Assembly (NCBI GenBank): GCA_000752215.1
Contig: CCFG01000008.1
Span: 62,607-126,606 of the forward strand
Source of the DNA: a bacterium MS4
Lineage (GTDB): Bacteria > Bacillota > Clostridia > Oscillospirales > Acutalibacteraceae
DNA length: 64,000 nucleotides
Direction: 5' to 3'
The position numbers and the translations under genes are program-made. The notes under the pieces were generated by a model. It had not been told where the DNA came from. It did not search any database and saw only the letters and a program-made list of their open reading frames with translations. Shown here one piece after another: positions 26,027-35,653 of the stretch. The stretch's first letter is position 1. Each line of letters starts with the position of its first letter.

Positions 26027-26087
26027 AAGGCAGGTCTGACCATGCCTTTTGATACCTCCATGCCTTTGTGGCAATGGAGGTATTTTT
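26027..26087 (+). promoter_or_regulatory. Riboswitch expression platform with ribosome-site hairpin
   Basis: ATACCTCCAT (26052-26061) pairs perfectly with ATGGAGGTAT (26074-26083), extended by GCC/GGC, and is followed by five T. The 3' arm contains GGAGG (26076-26080), the ribosome site of the GTG start at 26091, so the hairpin can both terminate and hide the site. AAGGCAGGTCT (26027-26037) is the exact complement of AGACCTGCCTT (25974-25984) at the 3' end of the aptamer, a likely alternative pairing without ligand. Confidence 0.8.
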
Positions 26088-26090
26088 ATT

Positions 26091-27614
26091 GTGGCGAAAG
26101 TATTGATGATTCAGGGGACCATGTCCAACGCGGGGAAAAGCCTGCTTACAGCCGGCCTGTGCAGAATCCTGAAGCAGGACGGATACCGCGTTGCTCCCTT
26201 TAAATCCCAGAATATGGCGCTGAACTCCTATATTACGGACGAAGGGCTGGAAATGGGCAGAGCGCAGGTCATGCAGGCGGAAGCAGCGGGAATCAAACCG
26301 TCCGTTCTGATGAACCCCATTTTGCTAAAACCCACCAACGACACCGGCTCCCAGGTGATCGTCAACGGGGAAGTCATCGGCAATATGAGCGCGAAAGAAT
26401 ATTTTGCCTATAAAAAGAAGCTGATCCCGGATATCAGAAGGGCATTTCACGAGCTGGAAAAGCAGGCGGACATCATTCTTGTAGAGGGCGCGGGCAGTCC
26501 GGCGGAAATCAACCTGAAAGAAAATGATATCGTCAATATGGGGCTGGCCGACATGCTGGATGCCCCGGTGCTTCTGGTCGGGGATATCGACCGGGGCGGC
26601 GTCTTTGCCCAGCTGCTCGGTACCCTGATGCTTTTGGAAGATCATGAAAAGGCAAGGGTAAAGGGCCTGATCATCAATAAATTCCGGGGCGACCCTTCGA
26701 TTCTTGACCCGGGAATCCGTATGCTGGAGGAAAAAAGCGGCGTGCCGGTCGCCGGGGTCGTTCCTTATATGGACATTTCGGTGGAGGATGAGGACAGCCT
26801 GACCGGGCGGTTTGATCAAAAAGAAGAAGCGCAGATCGACATCGCCGTCATCCGTTTTCCCCGGATTTCCAATTTTACGGATTTTTCTGTCTTTGAGCAG
26901 ATCGAGGGTGTTTCCGTCCGCTATGTGGATTCCTCCGCTCAGCTGCACCGTCCGGATATGATTCTTCTGCCGGGCAGTAAGAATACGATGGGCGACTTGA
27001 AATGGATGCGGCAGAACGGGCTGGAAGCGGCGGTCAAAAAGAGGAAGGGCGAAAGCGTGATTTTTGGCATCTGCGGCGGATATCAGATGCTTGGCCGCAC
27101 TGTTTCGGACCCTTACGAAGTGGAAGAGGGCGGCGCCGTTCGAGGGATGGAGCTGCTCCCCGTGGACACCGGGCTGGAGACCCAAAAGGTCCGCACCCGT
27201 GTGGAGGGCGCCTTTGGACGAGTACCGGGGATTTTCTCCGGTTTGTCCGGCAGGAAAATAAAGGGGTATGAAATCCATATGGGCGTCAGCAGCGCGGAAC
27301 CGGGCTGCCCGCCGCTGTGTTCCCTGACCAATGTGCTGGACGGCGGGGCAAAGAAGGATGGAATCTCCGGCGAGGATATTTATGGAACCTATGTGCACGG
27401 AATCTTTGACGAAGGGGAAATCGCGTCCGTTGTCGTGAGGGCGCTCGCCCACAGGAAGGGCCTCTCCATGGAAAGCGGCCTGACCATGGACTATGGAGCC
27501 TTTAAGGAATCCCAGTACGACAAGCTTGCAGATACCCTGAGAAAGCATCTCGATCTGGACGGGATTTACCGGATTATAAACGGAGGAACCTATGACAAAA
27601 GAAGCATTGGCTGA
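26091..27614 (+). CDS. cbiP: Cobyric acid synthase
   Basis: A 507-residue glutamine-dependent amidase that adds amides to four side chains of adenosylcobyrinate diamide. The N-terminal synthetase domain has GTMSNAGKS near residue 9, and the C-terminal amidotransferase has the cysteine in [10 protein letters not shown] near residue 330 and a late GTYVHGIFD with the histidine. The chosen start is GTG 26091, giving MAKVLMIQG; an upstream ATG-type reading at 26049 would be translated across the riboswitch hairpin. First gene of the cobalamin run; overlaps cobT by 23 bases. Confidence 0.95.
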   Translation: MAKVLMIQGTMSNAGKSLLTAGLCRILKQDGYRVAPFKSQNMALNSYITDEGLEMGRAQVMQAEAAGIKPSVLMNPILLKPTNDTGSQVIVNGEVIGNMSAKEYFAYKKKLIPDIRRAFHELEKQADIILVEGAGSPAEINLKENDIVNMGLADMLDAPVLLVGDIDRGGVFAQLLGTLMLLEDHEKARVKGLIINKFRGDPSILDPGIRMLEEKSGVPVAGVVPYMDISVEDEDSLTGRFDQKEEAQIDIAVIRFPRISNFTDFSVFEQIEGVSVRYVDSSAQLHRPDMILLPGSKNTMGDLKWMRQNGLEAAVKKRKGESVIFGICGGYQMLGRTVSDPYEVEEGGAVRGMELLPVDTGLETQKVRTRVEGAFGRVPGIFSGLSGRKIKGYEIHMGVSSAEPGCPPLCSLTNVLDGGAKKDGISGEDIYGTYVHGIFDEGEIASVVVRALAHRKGLSMESGLTMDYGAFKESQYDKLADTLRKHLDLDGIYRIINGGTYDKRSIG

Positions 27615-28653
27615 ATTAAAAATCGACAGGCCGGACGAAAGAATCCGGCAGAAAGTAAAGCAAATCTGGGACGGAATTGCAAAGCCGCTGGACGGGCTGG
27701 GTCAGTTTGAAGCGATCATTGCGCAGATCGGGGCGATTTCCGGGACCGTACAGATTGACCTTTCTAAAAAAGCCGTGGTCGTCCTATGCGCGGACAACGG
27801 TATCGTAGAGGAGCAGGTGAGCCAGTGCGGGCAGGAGGTAACGGCCGCCGTTGCTTCCAGCATGGTTCTGGGAACCACCTCCGTCTGTAAGATGGCGAAA
27901 AGGGTAGGGGCGGACGTATTGCCGGTGGACATGGGTATCAACTGCGAAGAAGAGATCCCGGGGCTGATTCAGCGCAAGGTCGCCCCCGGAACGAAAAATT
28001 TCCTGAAGGAACCGGCGATGTCGGAAGCGGAGGCCGTACAGGCGATCGCGGAGGGAATGGAGCTCGCGGCGGAATGCGGCGAGAAAGGGTACCGGATTCT
28101 GGCGACCGGCGAAATGGGAATCGGCAATACTACGACCAGCAGCGCGATGGCTGCGGCACTGCTGCAATGCAGCGGCGAAGAGGTCACGGGAAAGGGCGCC
28201 GGCCTGAACAGGGAAAAGCTGGAGCATAAACAGGAAGTGGTCAGGCGGGCGCTGGAAAGATATCGGTTCCAAAAAGACGAAGCGCTGCGGATTCTGGCAA
28301 GCGTCGGGGGATACGACATCGCCGGACTCGTCGGCGTTTTTATCGGGGGGGCTCTTTATCATATTCCCGTTGTTGTCGACGGTGTTATCAGCGCGGTGGC
28401 GGCGCTGACGGCGGAACGCCTTGTTCCCGGGGTAAGGGAATACATTATCCCGTCCCACATCAGCAGGGAACCCGCGGCAAAAAGGATTTTTGAGGAACTC
28501 GGAGTCCATCCGGTCATAGACGCCGGACTGGCTCTGGGGGAAGGAACGGGCGCGGTGATGATGTTTGCCCTTTTGGACGTCGCGCTTTCCGTATATGAAG
28601 ACCAGACCACTTTTCATGATATCAGCACGGAACAATATGTCCGTTATGAATAG
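27592..28653 (+). CDS. cobT: Nicotinate-nucleotide-dimethylbenzimidazole phosphoribosyltransferase
   Basis: A 353-residue enzyme that makes the alpha-ribazole phosphate for the lower ligand. Conserved stretches are [29 protein letters not shown] near residue 175 and the late EGTGAVM with the catalytic glutamate region. GGAGGAACCT precedes the ATG. No genes for dimethylbenzimidazole synthesis (bluB or bza) are in the window, so the base may be scavenged or different. Confidence 0.95.
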   Translation: MTKEALAELKIDRPDERIRQKVKQIWDGIAKPLDGLGQFEAIIAQIGAISGTVQIDLSKKAVVVLCADNGIVEEQVSQCGQEVTAAVASSMVLGTTSVCKMAKRVGADVLPVDMGINCEEEIPGLIQRKVAPGTKNFLKEPAMSEAEAVQAIAEGMELAAECGEKGYRILATGEMGIGNTTTSSAMAAALLQCSGEEVTGKGAGLNREKLEHKQEVVRRALERYRFQKDEALRILASVGGYDIAGLVGVFIGGALYHIPVVVDGVISAVAALTAERLVPGVREYIIPSHISREPAAKRIFEELGVHPVIDAGLALGEGTGAVMMFALLDVALSVYEDQTTFHDISTEQYVRYE

Positions 28654-28753
28654 CCTTCAAACTGACGGTAAAGTCGTGCGGCCGCAAAATTTCGGTGTGA
28701 TTTGTCTTCAAGCTGAGAAAACATACGGCGCCGCATAACGGCAGGGAGTGAAA

Positions 28754-29296
28754 ATGATGGTACTGATTACGGGCGGCAGCGGCAGCGGCAAATCCGCGTA
28801 CGCGGAAAAAACGGCGGTTTCGCTTGCCGGGAAAGGGCCGCTGTATTATCTGGCGACCATGAAGGTTTACGACGGCGAGGGCAGAAAAAAAGTGGACAGG
28901 CACCGCAATCTGCGGGCGGGAAAAGGCTTTCTGACCATTGAACAGCCGACCGGTATCCTTTTGGCCGTTTCCCAGATGAACCGGGGAAAAGGAACGGTGC
29001 TGCTCGAATGCCTGTCGAATCTTGTGGCCAATGAAATGTTTGCTTCAAAGAAAATCCGGCGGGAGAAAGAGGTCGCGGATCAGCTCTGCGCGGAGCTTTG
29101 TTCCCTTGCGGAGCATACGGAGCATCTGGTGATCGTCACCAACAACGTCTTTGAGGACGGCATTCCCTATGAAGAGACAACGCGGGCTTATATGGAAGCG
29201 CTCGGCAGGGTCAATGCGTTTATTGCCGCCCGGGCGGACGCGGTGACGGAAGTGGTGGTCGGGATTCCGGTTCCAATCAAAGGAGATTTGCTCTAG
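28754..29296 (+). CDS. cobU: CobU-like adenosylcobinamide kinase with intact P-loop
   Basis: A 180-residue protein with the CobU P-loop TGGSGSGKS at the N-terminus and DRHRNLR, carrying the histidine that takes GMP in CobU. The second CobU signature, TNEVGxGIVP, is altered to TNNVFEDGIPY. CobU both phosphorylates adenosylcobinamide and transfers GMP to it. A second CobU-like gene downstream has the reverse pattern (broken P-loop, intact EVGNGIVP), so the two may share the job. It follows cobT after a 100-base gap, the largest in the operon. ATG 28757 is an equally possible start. Confidence 0.85.
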   Translation: MMVLITGGSGSGKSAYAEKTAVSLAGKGPLYYLATMKVYDGEGRKKVDRHRNLRAGKGFLTIEQPTGILLAVSQMNRGKGTVLLECLSNLVANEMFASKKIRREKEVADQLCAELCSLAEHTEHLVIVTNNVFEDGIPYEETTRAYMEALGRVNAFIAARADAVTEVVVGIPVPIKGDLL

Positions 29297-29311
29297 GATA
29301 GGAGAAAAAAG

Positions 29312-30082
29312 ATGCCTGTTTTAAGATCACTGATGATTTCCTTTTCCATTTATTCCAAGATCCCGGTCCCGCAGCTGGAGTGGGAGGACCGGGATATGAA
29401 ATATGTCCTCTGCTTTTTTCCGTGGGTCGGGGCCGTGATCGGCGTCCTCACGGTTTTGTGGGGGACGCTCTGCCGCTCTTTGGGGCTGGGTACGGTGCTG
29501 TACGCGGCTGTCGGGACGGCGATCCCGATCCTGGTATCCGGCGGGTTTCATGTGGACGGCTTCATGGATACGATGGACGCGTTCCATTCTTATCAAAGCC
29601 GGGAAAAGAAGCTGGAAATCCTGAAGGATTCCCACATTGGCGCGTTTTCCGTGATACAGCTGGTTATTTATACCCTGCTTTATTTCGGGGCGTATTCCGC
29701 AATCAATCAGCCAAGGGCTCTGGCAGTGGCGGGCGCGGGATTTTTTCTTTCCCGTACGCTGAGCGGAATCGGAGTAGTGACCTTTCCGAACGCAAAAAAC
29801 GAAGGGCTTTTATACCTGTTTTCCAGCAAGGCCCATGAAAAAGCGGTGAAAGTTTCCCTGTACCTTCAGCTTCTGCTCTGTTTGGCGGCAATGCTGTGGC
29901 TGTCGCTGTGGACGGGAATCGCCGTTGCGGCGGGCGCGCTGCTGACCTTTTTTTACTGGCGCCGCCGCTGCTTTCGGGAGCTTGGGGGCATTACCGGGGA
30001 CACCTGCGGCTATTTTGTGACGGTCTGCGAGGGGGTCAACGCGGCGGCCGCCGCGATCTGCTGTATCGCGGGGCTGGTTTAG
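29312..30082 (+). CDS. cobS: Adenosylcobinamide-GDP ribazoletransferase (cobalamin synthase)
   Basis: A 256-residue integral membrane enzyme joining AdoCbi-GDP and alpha-ribazole. The conserved acidic motif GGFHVDGFMDTMDAFHS is near residue 75, and several hydrophobic helices follow (about 110-135, 140-160, 185-210, 235-255). AGGAGA precedes the ATG. It catalyses the last condensation step at the membrane. Confidence 0.94.
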   Translation: MPVLRSLMISFSIYSKIPVPQLEWEDRDMKYVLCFFPWVGAVIGVLTVLWGTLCRSLGLGTVLYAAVGTAIPILVSGGFHVDGFMDTMDAFHSYQSREKKLEILKDSHIGAFSVIQLVIYTLLYFGAYSAINQPRALAVAGAGFFLSRTLSGIGVVTFPNAKNEGLLYLFSSKAHEKAVKVSLYLQLLLCLAAMLWLSLWTGIAVAAGALLTFFYWRRRCFRELGGITGDTCGYFVTVCEGVNAAAAAICCIAGLV

Positions 30083-30115
30083 AATTCGCGAATCAATACC
30101 GAAAGAGGGAAGGAC

Positions 30116-30499
30116 ATGGAGCTTTACATTGGAGGATACGCACAGGGAAAACTGACTTATGTGCTGAAAAAGACGGGCATCCCGCCCGAAAGAGTATACG
30201 ATCCCGTGGCGTCTGTGCCGGACTGCGCTGAAACGGGAGCCGCGGTTATCAACCATTTTCATATTCTGGTCAAAGCCCTTTTAAAGGAAGGCAAATCCCC
30301 CGAGGACCGGGTTCGGGAAATTCTGGCACGCAACCCCGGAGTGATTGTGATCAGCGACGAAGTCGGGAACGGAATCGTCCCCACGGACGCCGGGGAAAGG
30401 GAATACCGGGAACGTCTGGGAAGAATCCTCTGCGGGCTGGCGGAAAAAGCGGACAGGGTGGAGCGGATTGTATGCGGAATCGGACAGAAAATCAAATAA
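30116..30499 (+). CDS. Short CobU-like protein with degenerate P-loop
   Basis: A 127-residue protein resembling CobU but shorter than its usual 180 residues. The P-loop is GGYAQGKL, keeping GG and GK but with leucine in place of serine or threonine, and the central histidine segment is missing. The C-terminal CobU signature is intact as SDEVGNGIVPTDAGEREYRERLG. It may bind nucleotide or partner the full-length CobU-like protein. Its end overlaps the phosphatase gene by 28 bases. Name by family only; activity is uncertain. Confidence 0.7.
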   Translation: MELYIGGYAQGKLTYVLKKTGIPPERVYDPVASVPDCAETGAAVINHFHILVKALLKEGKSPEDRVREILARNPGVIVISDEVGNGIVPTDAGEREYRERLGRILCGLAEKADRVERIVCGIGQKIK

Positions 30500-31089
30500 C
30501 CCTGGCGCTGATCCGCCACGGGGAGACCCCGTCCAACGCGCTGGGCCGGTACCTTGGACGAACTGAAGAGGATTTGTCCGATACGGGAAAGGAAAAGCTG
30601 CTGCGAAACAGGCAGTCGGGAAAATACCCACAGGCCGACGTCGTTTTTTCCAGCCCGATGGAACGGTGTCTACAGACCACGGAGCTTCTTTACGGCTGTA
30701 TGAACCCGATTGTGGTGGAAGAATGGCGGGAAATGGATTTTGGGCGATTTGAAGGAAAGAATTACCGGGAGCTGAGCGGAAACGCGGAGTATCAGGCGTG
30801 GATAGACAGCAGCGGGGAACTGCCTTTTCCCGGCGGAGAAAGCAGGCAGGACTTTCTTGCAAGGTGCCGCCGGGGATTGGGCCAGGCGGTAAAGGAACTT
30901 GGAAAGGCAGAAAGCCTTCCGGCCTCCGTTGCCGCCGTGGTGCATGGCGGAACCGTCATGGCGCTGCTGAGCACCTTTTGCGGCGGGGATTATTTTGATT
31001 ATCAGTGCAAAAACGGAGAAGGCTATCTTTGCCGCCTGTCCTTCTCCGGTACCGACTGTTTTTCATTGGAATGGATAAGGAAATTGTAG
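30472..31089 (+). CDS. cobC: Histidine phosphatase, probable alpha-ribazole phosphatase
   Basis: A 205-residue phosphoglycerate-mutase-like phosphatase. The catalytic RHGETPSN is near residue 15, SSPMERCLQTTE provides the second arginine, EMDFGRFEGKNY follows and the second histidine is in VVHGGTVMALL. In this operon the expected job is removing phosphate from alpha-ribazole phosphate or cobalamin phosphate. The start overlaps the previous gene. Confidence 0.85.
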   Translation: MRNRTENQITLALIRHGETPSNALGRYLGRTEEDLSDTGKEKLLRNRQSGKYPQADVVFSSPMERCLQTTELLYGCMNPIVVEEWREMDFGRFEGKNYRELSGNAEYQAWIDSSGELPFPGGESRQDFLARCRRGLGQAVKELGKAESLPASVAAVVHGGTVMALLSTFCGGDYFDYQCKNGEGYLCRLSFSGTDCFSLEWIRKL

Positions 31090-31100
31090 AGGATGGAACA

Positions 31101-32084
31101 ATGATCAATCATATCACTGCTTTCTTTGCCGGGTTTTTATTGGACCTGCTGCTGGGCGACCCGCACTGGCTTCCCCACCCCGTCCGGCTGATTGGAAAGC
31201 TGATCGCCAAACTGGACGGCGTGCTGCTGGGGAAGCTTGACGGGCGGGAAAGGGACGGGAAAAGGGAATTTCGCAGGGGAATCCTGCTGGTGCTTCTGGT
31301 CCTGACCGCGACCGTTGCGGCATCGGCTTTGATTCTGTATTTTGCCTACCGGTTTTCCACCGTTTTTGGAATCGCGGTGGAAAGCGTCATGACCTATCAG
31401 GTGCTTGCAACCAAATGCCTGAAGCAGGAGAGCATGAAGGTTTACACAAAGCTGAAGGAAAACGATCTGCCGGGCGCGCGGCGCGCGGTGTCCATGATCG
31501 TGGGGCGCGACACGGCGGCGCTGGACGAAACCGGGGTCGCCAAAGCCGCCATTGAAACGGTGGCGGAAAACACCTCGGACGGCGTGATCGCGCCGATGCT
31601 TTTTCTTGCCCTTGGCGGGCCGGTCCTCGGCTTTTTCTATAAGGCGGTCAATACCATGGATTCCATGGTGGGATATCAGAACGACCGGTATTCGTTTTTC
31701 GGCAGGGCCGCCGCCAAGCTGGACGACGCGGTGAACTTTCTGCCCGCAAGAATCAGCGCGGTTTTGATGACAGCCGCCTGTACCCTTGCCGGAAAGGAGT
31801 ATCACGGGAAGGATGCTTGGAAAATTTACAAACGGGACAGAAGGAAACACAAGAGTCCCAACGCCGCCCATACGGAAGCCGTCTGCGCCGGGGCGCTGGG
31901 TATCCGCCTTGCGGGGGACGCCAGCTATTTCGGGAAGCTGGTCAAAAAGCCGTTTCTCGGGGACGCGCTCAGGGCGGTGGAGTACGAGGACATCGTCCGC
32001 GCCAACCGCCTGCTTTATCTCACGGCGGGCCTTTGCGAAGGCGCCTGTCTGGCGCTTCTGTTTCTTGCCGATTTTGCTTTTTAA
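31101..32084 (+). CDS. cbiB: Adenosylcobinamide-phosphate synthase
   Basis: A 327-residue membrane protein that attaches aminopropanol phosphate to adenosylcobyric acid. It opens with LLDLLLGDPHWLPHPVRLIGKLI, the family's start, and has ETVAENTSDGVIAPM and a late KDAWKIYKRDRRKHKSPNAA loop. ATG 31101 follows GAGGATGG; a longer reading from 31005 overlaps the phosphatase and has no ribosome site. Confidence 0.94.
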   Translation: MINHITAFFAGFLLDLLLGDPHWLPHPVRLIGKLIAKLDGVLLGKLDGRERDGKREFRRGILLVLLVLTATVAASALILYFAYRFSTVFGIAVESVMTYQVLATKCLKQESMKVYTKLKENDLPGARRAVSMIVGRDTAALDETGVAKAAIETVAENTSDGVIAPMLFLALGGPVLGFFYKAVNTMDSMVGYQNDRYSFFGRAAAKLDDAVNFLPARISAVLMTAACTLAGKEYHGKDAWKIYKRDRRKHKSPNAAHTEAVCAGALGIRLAGDASYFGKLVKKPFLGDALRAVEYEDIVRANRLLYLTAGLCEGACLALLFLADFAF

Positions 32085-32096
32085 TAGGAGGAGTTT

Positions 32097-33137
32097 ATGA
32101 TTCACGGCGGTGATATTTATCGGAATCAGGTCCGTATCGATTTTTCGGTCAACAGCAATCCCCTTGGAATTCCCGATTCTGTAAAAGACGCGCTGCACGA
32201 AGCGGTCGGGCACTGTGAACAGTATCCGGACATCCGGGCGGAAAAGCTGGAGGAAAGCGTTTCCCAAATGACGGGGGTCGGTACGGAGCACCTCCTTTTC
32301 GGAAACGGCGCGTCGGAATTGTTCCTTGCCATCATTCACGCCGTCGGACCCAAACGAATCGTTATCCCGGTTCCGTCCTTCTTCGGGTACGAAAAAGCGG
32401 CTATGGCGTCGGACGCGGAAATCAGTTATTACGAAATGAAGGAAAGCGCGGGGTTTGCTTTGGACGAAGGGCTTCTGGAGCAGCTGACCGGGGACACGGA
32501 TTTGCTGTTTCTCGCCAATCCCAACAATCCGGTGGGAAACCTGCTTGACGGCACACTGCTGGAAAAAATCGCGGCTGTCTGCCGGGAGAAGCGGATTACC
32601 GTCGTGCTGGACGAATGTTTTCTGGAATTCACCGGCGGGGAGGAGCGGCTTTCGTTCAAGAACCGGTTGCAAGAGTACCCGAATGTACTGGTGGTCCGCG
32701 CGTTTACCAAGATTTTTGCCATTCCGGGCGTCCGGCTGGGTTACCTCTTTTGCGGAGATCGGAATTTAACGGAAAGAATCAAAAATCAGCTTCCGGAATG
32801 GAATCTGTCTGTTTTTGCGCAGGCCGCGGGCGCGGCGGCGTGCCGGGAAAAGGAATATCTGGAAAAGACCGTCCGGTTTGTAAAAACGGAAAGGGAATAT
32901 CTCAGCGGGGAGCTCAGGCGGCTGGGGTTCCGGGTATATCCGTCGGCGTCGGATTATCTATTGTTTGATACCCCTGTGCCGCTCTATGACCTGCTTTTGG
33001 AAAAGGAAATTCTGATTCGCGACTGCGGCAGTTACAGGGGCCTGAAAAAGGGTTACTACCGTATTGCGGTAAAACAGCACGGGGAAAATGAAACGCTGAT
33101 CCGGGAGATCGAAAGGCTGGTGAAACAGGATGGATGA
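32097..33137 (+). CDS. cobD: Threonine-phosphate decarboxylase / histidinol-phosphate aminotransferase family
   Basis: A 346-residue fold-type I PLP enzyme. It opens IHGGDIY, has FSVNSNPLGIP, the NPNNPVG substrate loop near residue 140 and the PLP lysine in RAFTKIFAIPGVRLGYL near residue 205. Given its place between cbiB and cbiC it should make aminopropanol phosphate from threonine phosphate. AGGAGG precedes the ATG. HisC-like activity cannot be excluded from sequence alone, but context favours CobD. Confidence 0.9.
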   Translation: MIHGGDIYRNQVRIDFSVNSNPLGIPDSVKDALHEAVGHCEQYPDIRAEKLEESVSQMTGVGTEHLLFGNGASELFLAIIHAVGPKRIVIPVPSFFGYEKAAMASDAEISYYEMKESAGFALDEGLLEQLTGDTDLLFLANPNNPVGNLLDGTLLEKIAAVCREKRITVVLDECFLEFTGGEERLSFKNRLQEYPNVLVVRAFTKIFAIPGVRLGYLFCGDRNLTERIKNQLPEWNLSVFAQAAGAAACREKEYLEKTVRFVKTEREYLSGELRRLGFRVYPSASDYLLFDTPVPLYDLLLEKEILIRDCGSYRGLKKGYYRIAVKQHGENETLIREIERLVKQDG

Positions 33138-33765
33138 GATCGAATTTGTACTGCCGGAGGAAATTGAAAAACACAGCTTCGCAATCATTTCAAGGGAACT
33201 GAGCGAGCGAAAAATCGAATTAAAACCGGAACAGGAAATGGTAATCAAACGCGTTATCCACACCAGCGCGGACTTTGAGTACGCAAACACGCTTACCTTT
33301 TCGCCGGGAGCGGTGGAAAAAGCGAAGGAGCTGATTCAAAACGGCGCCGATATTGTGACGGACACCAATATGGGGCTGGCCGGAATCAACAAAACCGTAC
33401 TGGCCCGTTACGGCGGCAGTGTCCATTGCTTTATGGCGGACAAAGAGGTCGCCGAGCTGGCAAAGCGGCGGCAGATCACCCGGGCCGCGGTCAGCATGGA
33501 AATGGCGTCTAAAATCGAAAAGCCGGTGATCTTTGCCATCGGCAACGCGCCGACGGCGCTGATCCGGCTCTATGAAATGATGACGGACGGCACCTTCCGC
33601 CCGGCGTTTATCATCGGGGTTCCCGTCGGCTTTGTCAACGTGGAGGCGGCAAAGGAACTGATTTTGGGGACGGATGTGCCTTTTATCGTAAACCGCGGCA
33701 GAAAGGGCGGCAGCAATGTGGCGGCGGCTGTCTGCAACGCGATTCTTTACGAGCTGGGGAGATAA
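33130..33765 (+). CDS. cbiC: Cobalt-precorrin-8 methylmutase
   Basis: A 211-residue enzyme moving the C11 methyl to C12 to give cobyrinate. The catalytic histidine is in VIHTSADFEYA near residue 39, and DTNMGLAGINK, GNAPTALIRL and PVGFVNVEAAKE are family stretches. It overlaps cobD by eight bases and is followed by cbiD after two bases. Confidence 0.95.
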   Translation: MDEIEFVLPEEIEKHSFAIISRELSERKIELKPEQEMVIKRVIHTSADFEYANTLTFSPGAVEKAKELIQNGADIVTDTNMGLAGINKTVLARYGGSVHCFMADKEVAELAKRRQITRAAVSMEMASKIEKPVIFAIGNAPTALIRLYEMMTDGTFRPAFIIGVPVGFVNVEAAKELILGTDVPFIVNRGRKGGSNVAAAVCNAILYELGR

Positions 33766-33767
33766 AG

Positions 33768-34898
33768 ATGCGGTACGGATTTACGACCGGAAGCTGCGCG
33801 GCTGCCGCGGCAAAGGCGGCGGCTTACATGCTGTTGACCGGGAAAGAAAAAAGGACCATCACCATCGACACGCCCAAGGGGATTCCCTACAGGGTGGCGG
33901 TGGAGGAGATCACCCGCAGGGAATCCGCGGTCACCTGCGCGGTCAGAAAGGACGGCGGGGACGACCCGGACATTACAACAGGGGCGCTGGTTTTTGCCTG
34001 TGTCACTTTCAACGGGCGGGAACGCTCGCCGGAAGAAGAAAGCCAAATCGTGATCGACGGAGGCGAAGGAGTCGGCAGGATCACCAAGCGCGGTCTGGAC
34101 CAGCCGGTCGGCAGCGCGGCCATCAACCATGTACCGAGGGAAATGATCGCGAAGGAAGTGGCGGAAATCTGCCGCCTGACCGATTACCGGGGCGGGCTCC
34201 GGGTGGAAATCTTCGTCCCCGGCGGGGAAAAGCTGGTGGAGAAGACGTTTAATCCCAGGCTGGGGATCACCGGGGGCATTTCCATTTTAGGCACAACGGG
34301 GATTGTGGAGCCGATGAGCAGCCAGGCGCTGCTCGACACCATCCGGGTGGAGCTGAATGTCAAAAAGGAAGAGGGCTGCCGGGCGGTGGCGGTGACGCCG
34401 GGGAATTACGGCCAGTCCTTTATGAAAACCGCCTACGGGTATGATCTGGACCAAAGCGTCAAGTGCAGTAATTTTATCGGGAATACCGTCGATATGGCGG
34501 CGGAGGCGGGATTTACCGCGATGCTCCTGACCGGGCATATCGGGAAGCTGGTGAAGCTTTCCGGCGGAATGATGAACACCCACTCCAAAGAAGGGGACTG
34601 CCGGATGGAACTGATGGCGTCGGCCGGAATCCGGGCGGACATTTCCGCAAAGACCGCCGGGGAAATCCTCGACTGCGTCACCACGGAGGAAGCGCTGCGG
34701 ATACTGGAAACCGCTGGGAAACGGAAAAAAACGATGGGAATCCTTCTGGGAAAAATCTGTTTTTACCTGAATAAACGCGCGGCGGGAAGAATTCGGACAG
34801 AATGCATTCTTTACGCAAACGAATTCGGGGAGCTGGCGAAAAGCGAAGGGGCACAGGAACTGCTTCAAACAATCATGGAAACGGGAGGGAAACTATGA
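33768..34898 (+). CDS. cbiD: Cobalt-precorrin-5B C1-methyltransferase
   Basis: A 376-residue protein opening RYGFTTGSCAAAAAKAA, the family's hallmark, with DPDITTGA, GRITKRGLDQPVG and TPGNYGQSF further on. It methylates C1 in the anaerobic pathway, where CobF does so aerobically. The ATG overlaps no neighbour; its stop shares four bases with cbiF. Confidence 0.95.
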   Translation: MRYGFTTGSCAAAAAKAAAYMLLTGKEKRTITIDTPKGIPYRVAVEEITRRESAVTCAVRKDGGDDPDITTGALVFACVTFNGRERSPEEESQIVIDGGEGVGRITKRGLDQPVGSAAINHVPREMIAKEVAEICRLTDYRGGLRVEIFVPGGEKLVEKTFNPRLGITGGISILGTTGIVEPMSSQALLDTIRVELNVKKEEGCRAVAVTPGNYGQSFMKTAYGYDLDQSVKCSNFIGNTVDMAAEAGFTAMLLTGHIGKLVKLSGGMMNTHSKEGDCRMELMASAGIRADISAKTAGEILDCVTTEEALRILETAGKRKKTMGILLGKICFYLNKRAAGRIRTECILYANEFGELAKSEGAQELLQTIMETGGKL

Positions 34899-35653
34899 TT
34901 TATTTTGTGGGGGCCGGAACCGGGGCGGTGGATTTGATCACCGTGAGGGGCAAACGGCTGCTTCAGACGGCGGACGTCGTCATTTACGCGGGCTCGCTGG
35001 TTAATCCGGAGCTTTTACGGGATACAAAGGACGGCTGCGCCGTCTATAACAGCGCGCAAATGACACTGGAGGAGGTCGTTGCGGTCATGCGCCGGGCGGA
35101 GCAAAGCGGGAAAACCACGGTGCGTCTCCACACGGGGGACCCCAGCGTATACGGGGCCGTGCGGGAACAGATGGATGTTCTGGATTCGCTCGGAATCCCC
35201 TATGAAAGCTGTCCGGGGGTCAGTGCTTGCTTCGGCGCCGCCGCGTCGTTAAATCTGGAATATACCCTGCCGGGCGTTTCCCAGAGCCTGATCATTACCC
35301 GCATGGAGGGGAGGACCCCGGTGCCGGAAAGGGAAAGCATCGAAAGCCTGGCGGCGCATGGAGCGTCCATGGCGATTTATCTGAGCGCCGGGATGCTGCG
35401 CGAATTAAGCGAAAGGCTGCAAAAGGGCGGTTACCGGCCCGAAACGTCCGCAGCCATCGTTTACAAGGCCACCTGGCCGGAAGAAAAAGCCTGTGTCTGT
35501 ACCGTGGGGACTCTGGAGGAAACGGCGAAAGCAAACCAAATCACCAAAACGGCGCTGATTCTGGTCGGGGACGCCGTTGCGCATCGGAATTACCAGCGCT
35601 CCAGATTGTACGCGCCGGATTTCGAGACGGAATTTCGAGGAAAACGGGAATGA
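34895..35653 (+). CDS. cbiF: Cobalt-precorrin-4 C11-methyltransferase
   Basis: A 252-residue SAM methyltransferase of the tetrapyrrole class. It opens IYFVGAGTGAVDLITVRG, has VIYAGSLV, HTGDPSVYGAV and a central CPGVSACFGAAA. A longer reading starting at 34802 lies inside cbiD and is rejected; ATG 34895 follows GGGAGGG. The stop overlaps the start of cbiG. Confidence 0.95.
   Translation: MIYFVGAGTGAVDLITVRGKRLLQTADVVIYAGSLVNPELLRDTKDGCAVYNSAQMTLEEVVAVMRRAEQSGKTTVRLHTGDPSVYGAVREQMDVLDSLGIPYESCPGVSACFGAAASLNLEYTLPGVSQSLIITRMEGRTPVPERESIESLAAHGASMAIYLSAGMLRELSERLQKGGYRPETSAAIVYKATWPEEKACVCTVGTLEETAKANQITKTALILVGDAVAHRNYQRSRLYAPDFETEFRGKRE

Noticed and set aside
26325-27548. A 407-codon antisense frame inside cbiP
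   Set aside because: It lies wholly inside a conserved enzyme gene and has no family signature.
31137-32672. A 511-codon antisense frame across cbiB and cobD
   Set aside because: Both sense genes have strong family motifs and tight operon spacing; the antisense frame is a codon-bias shadow.
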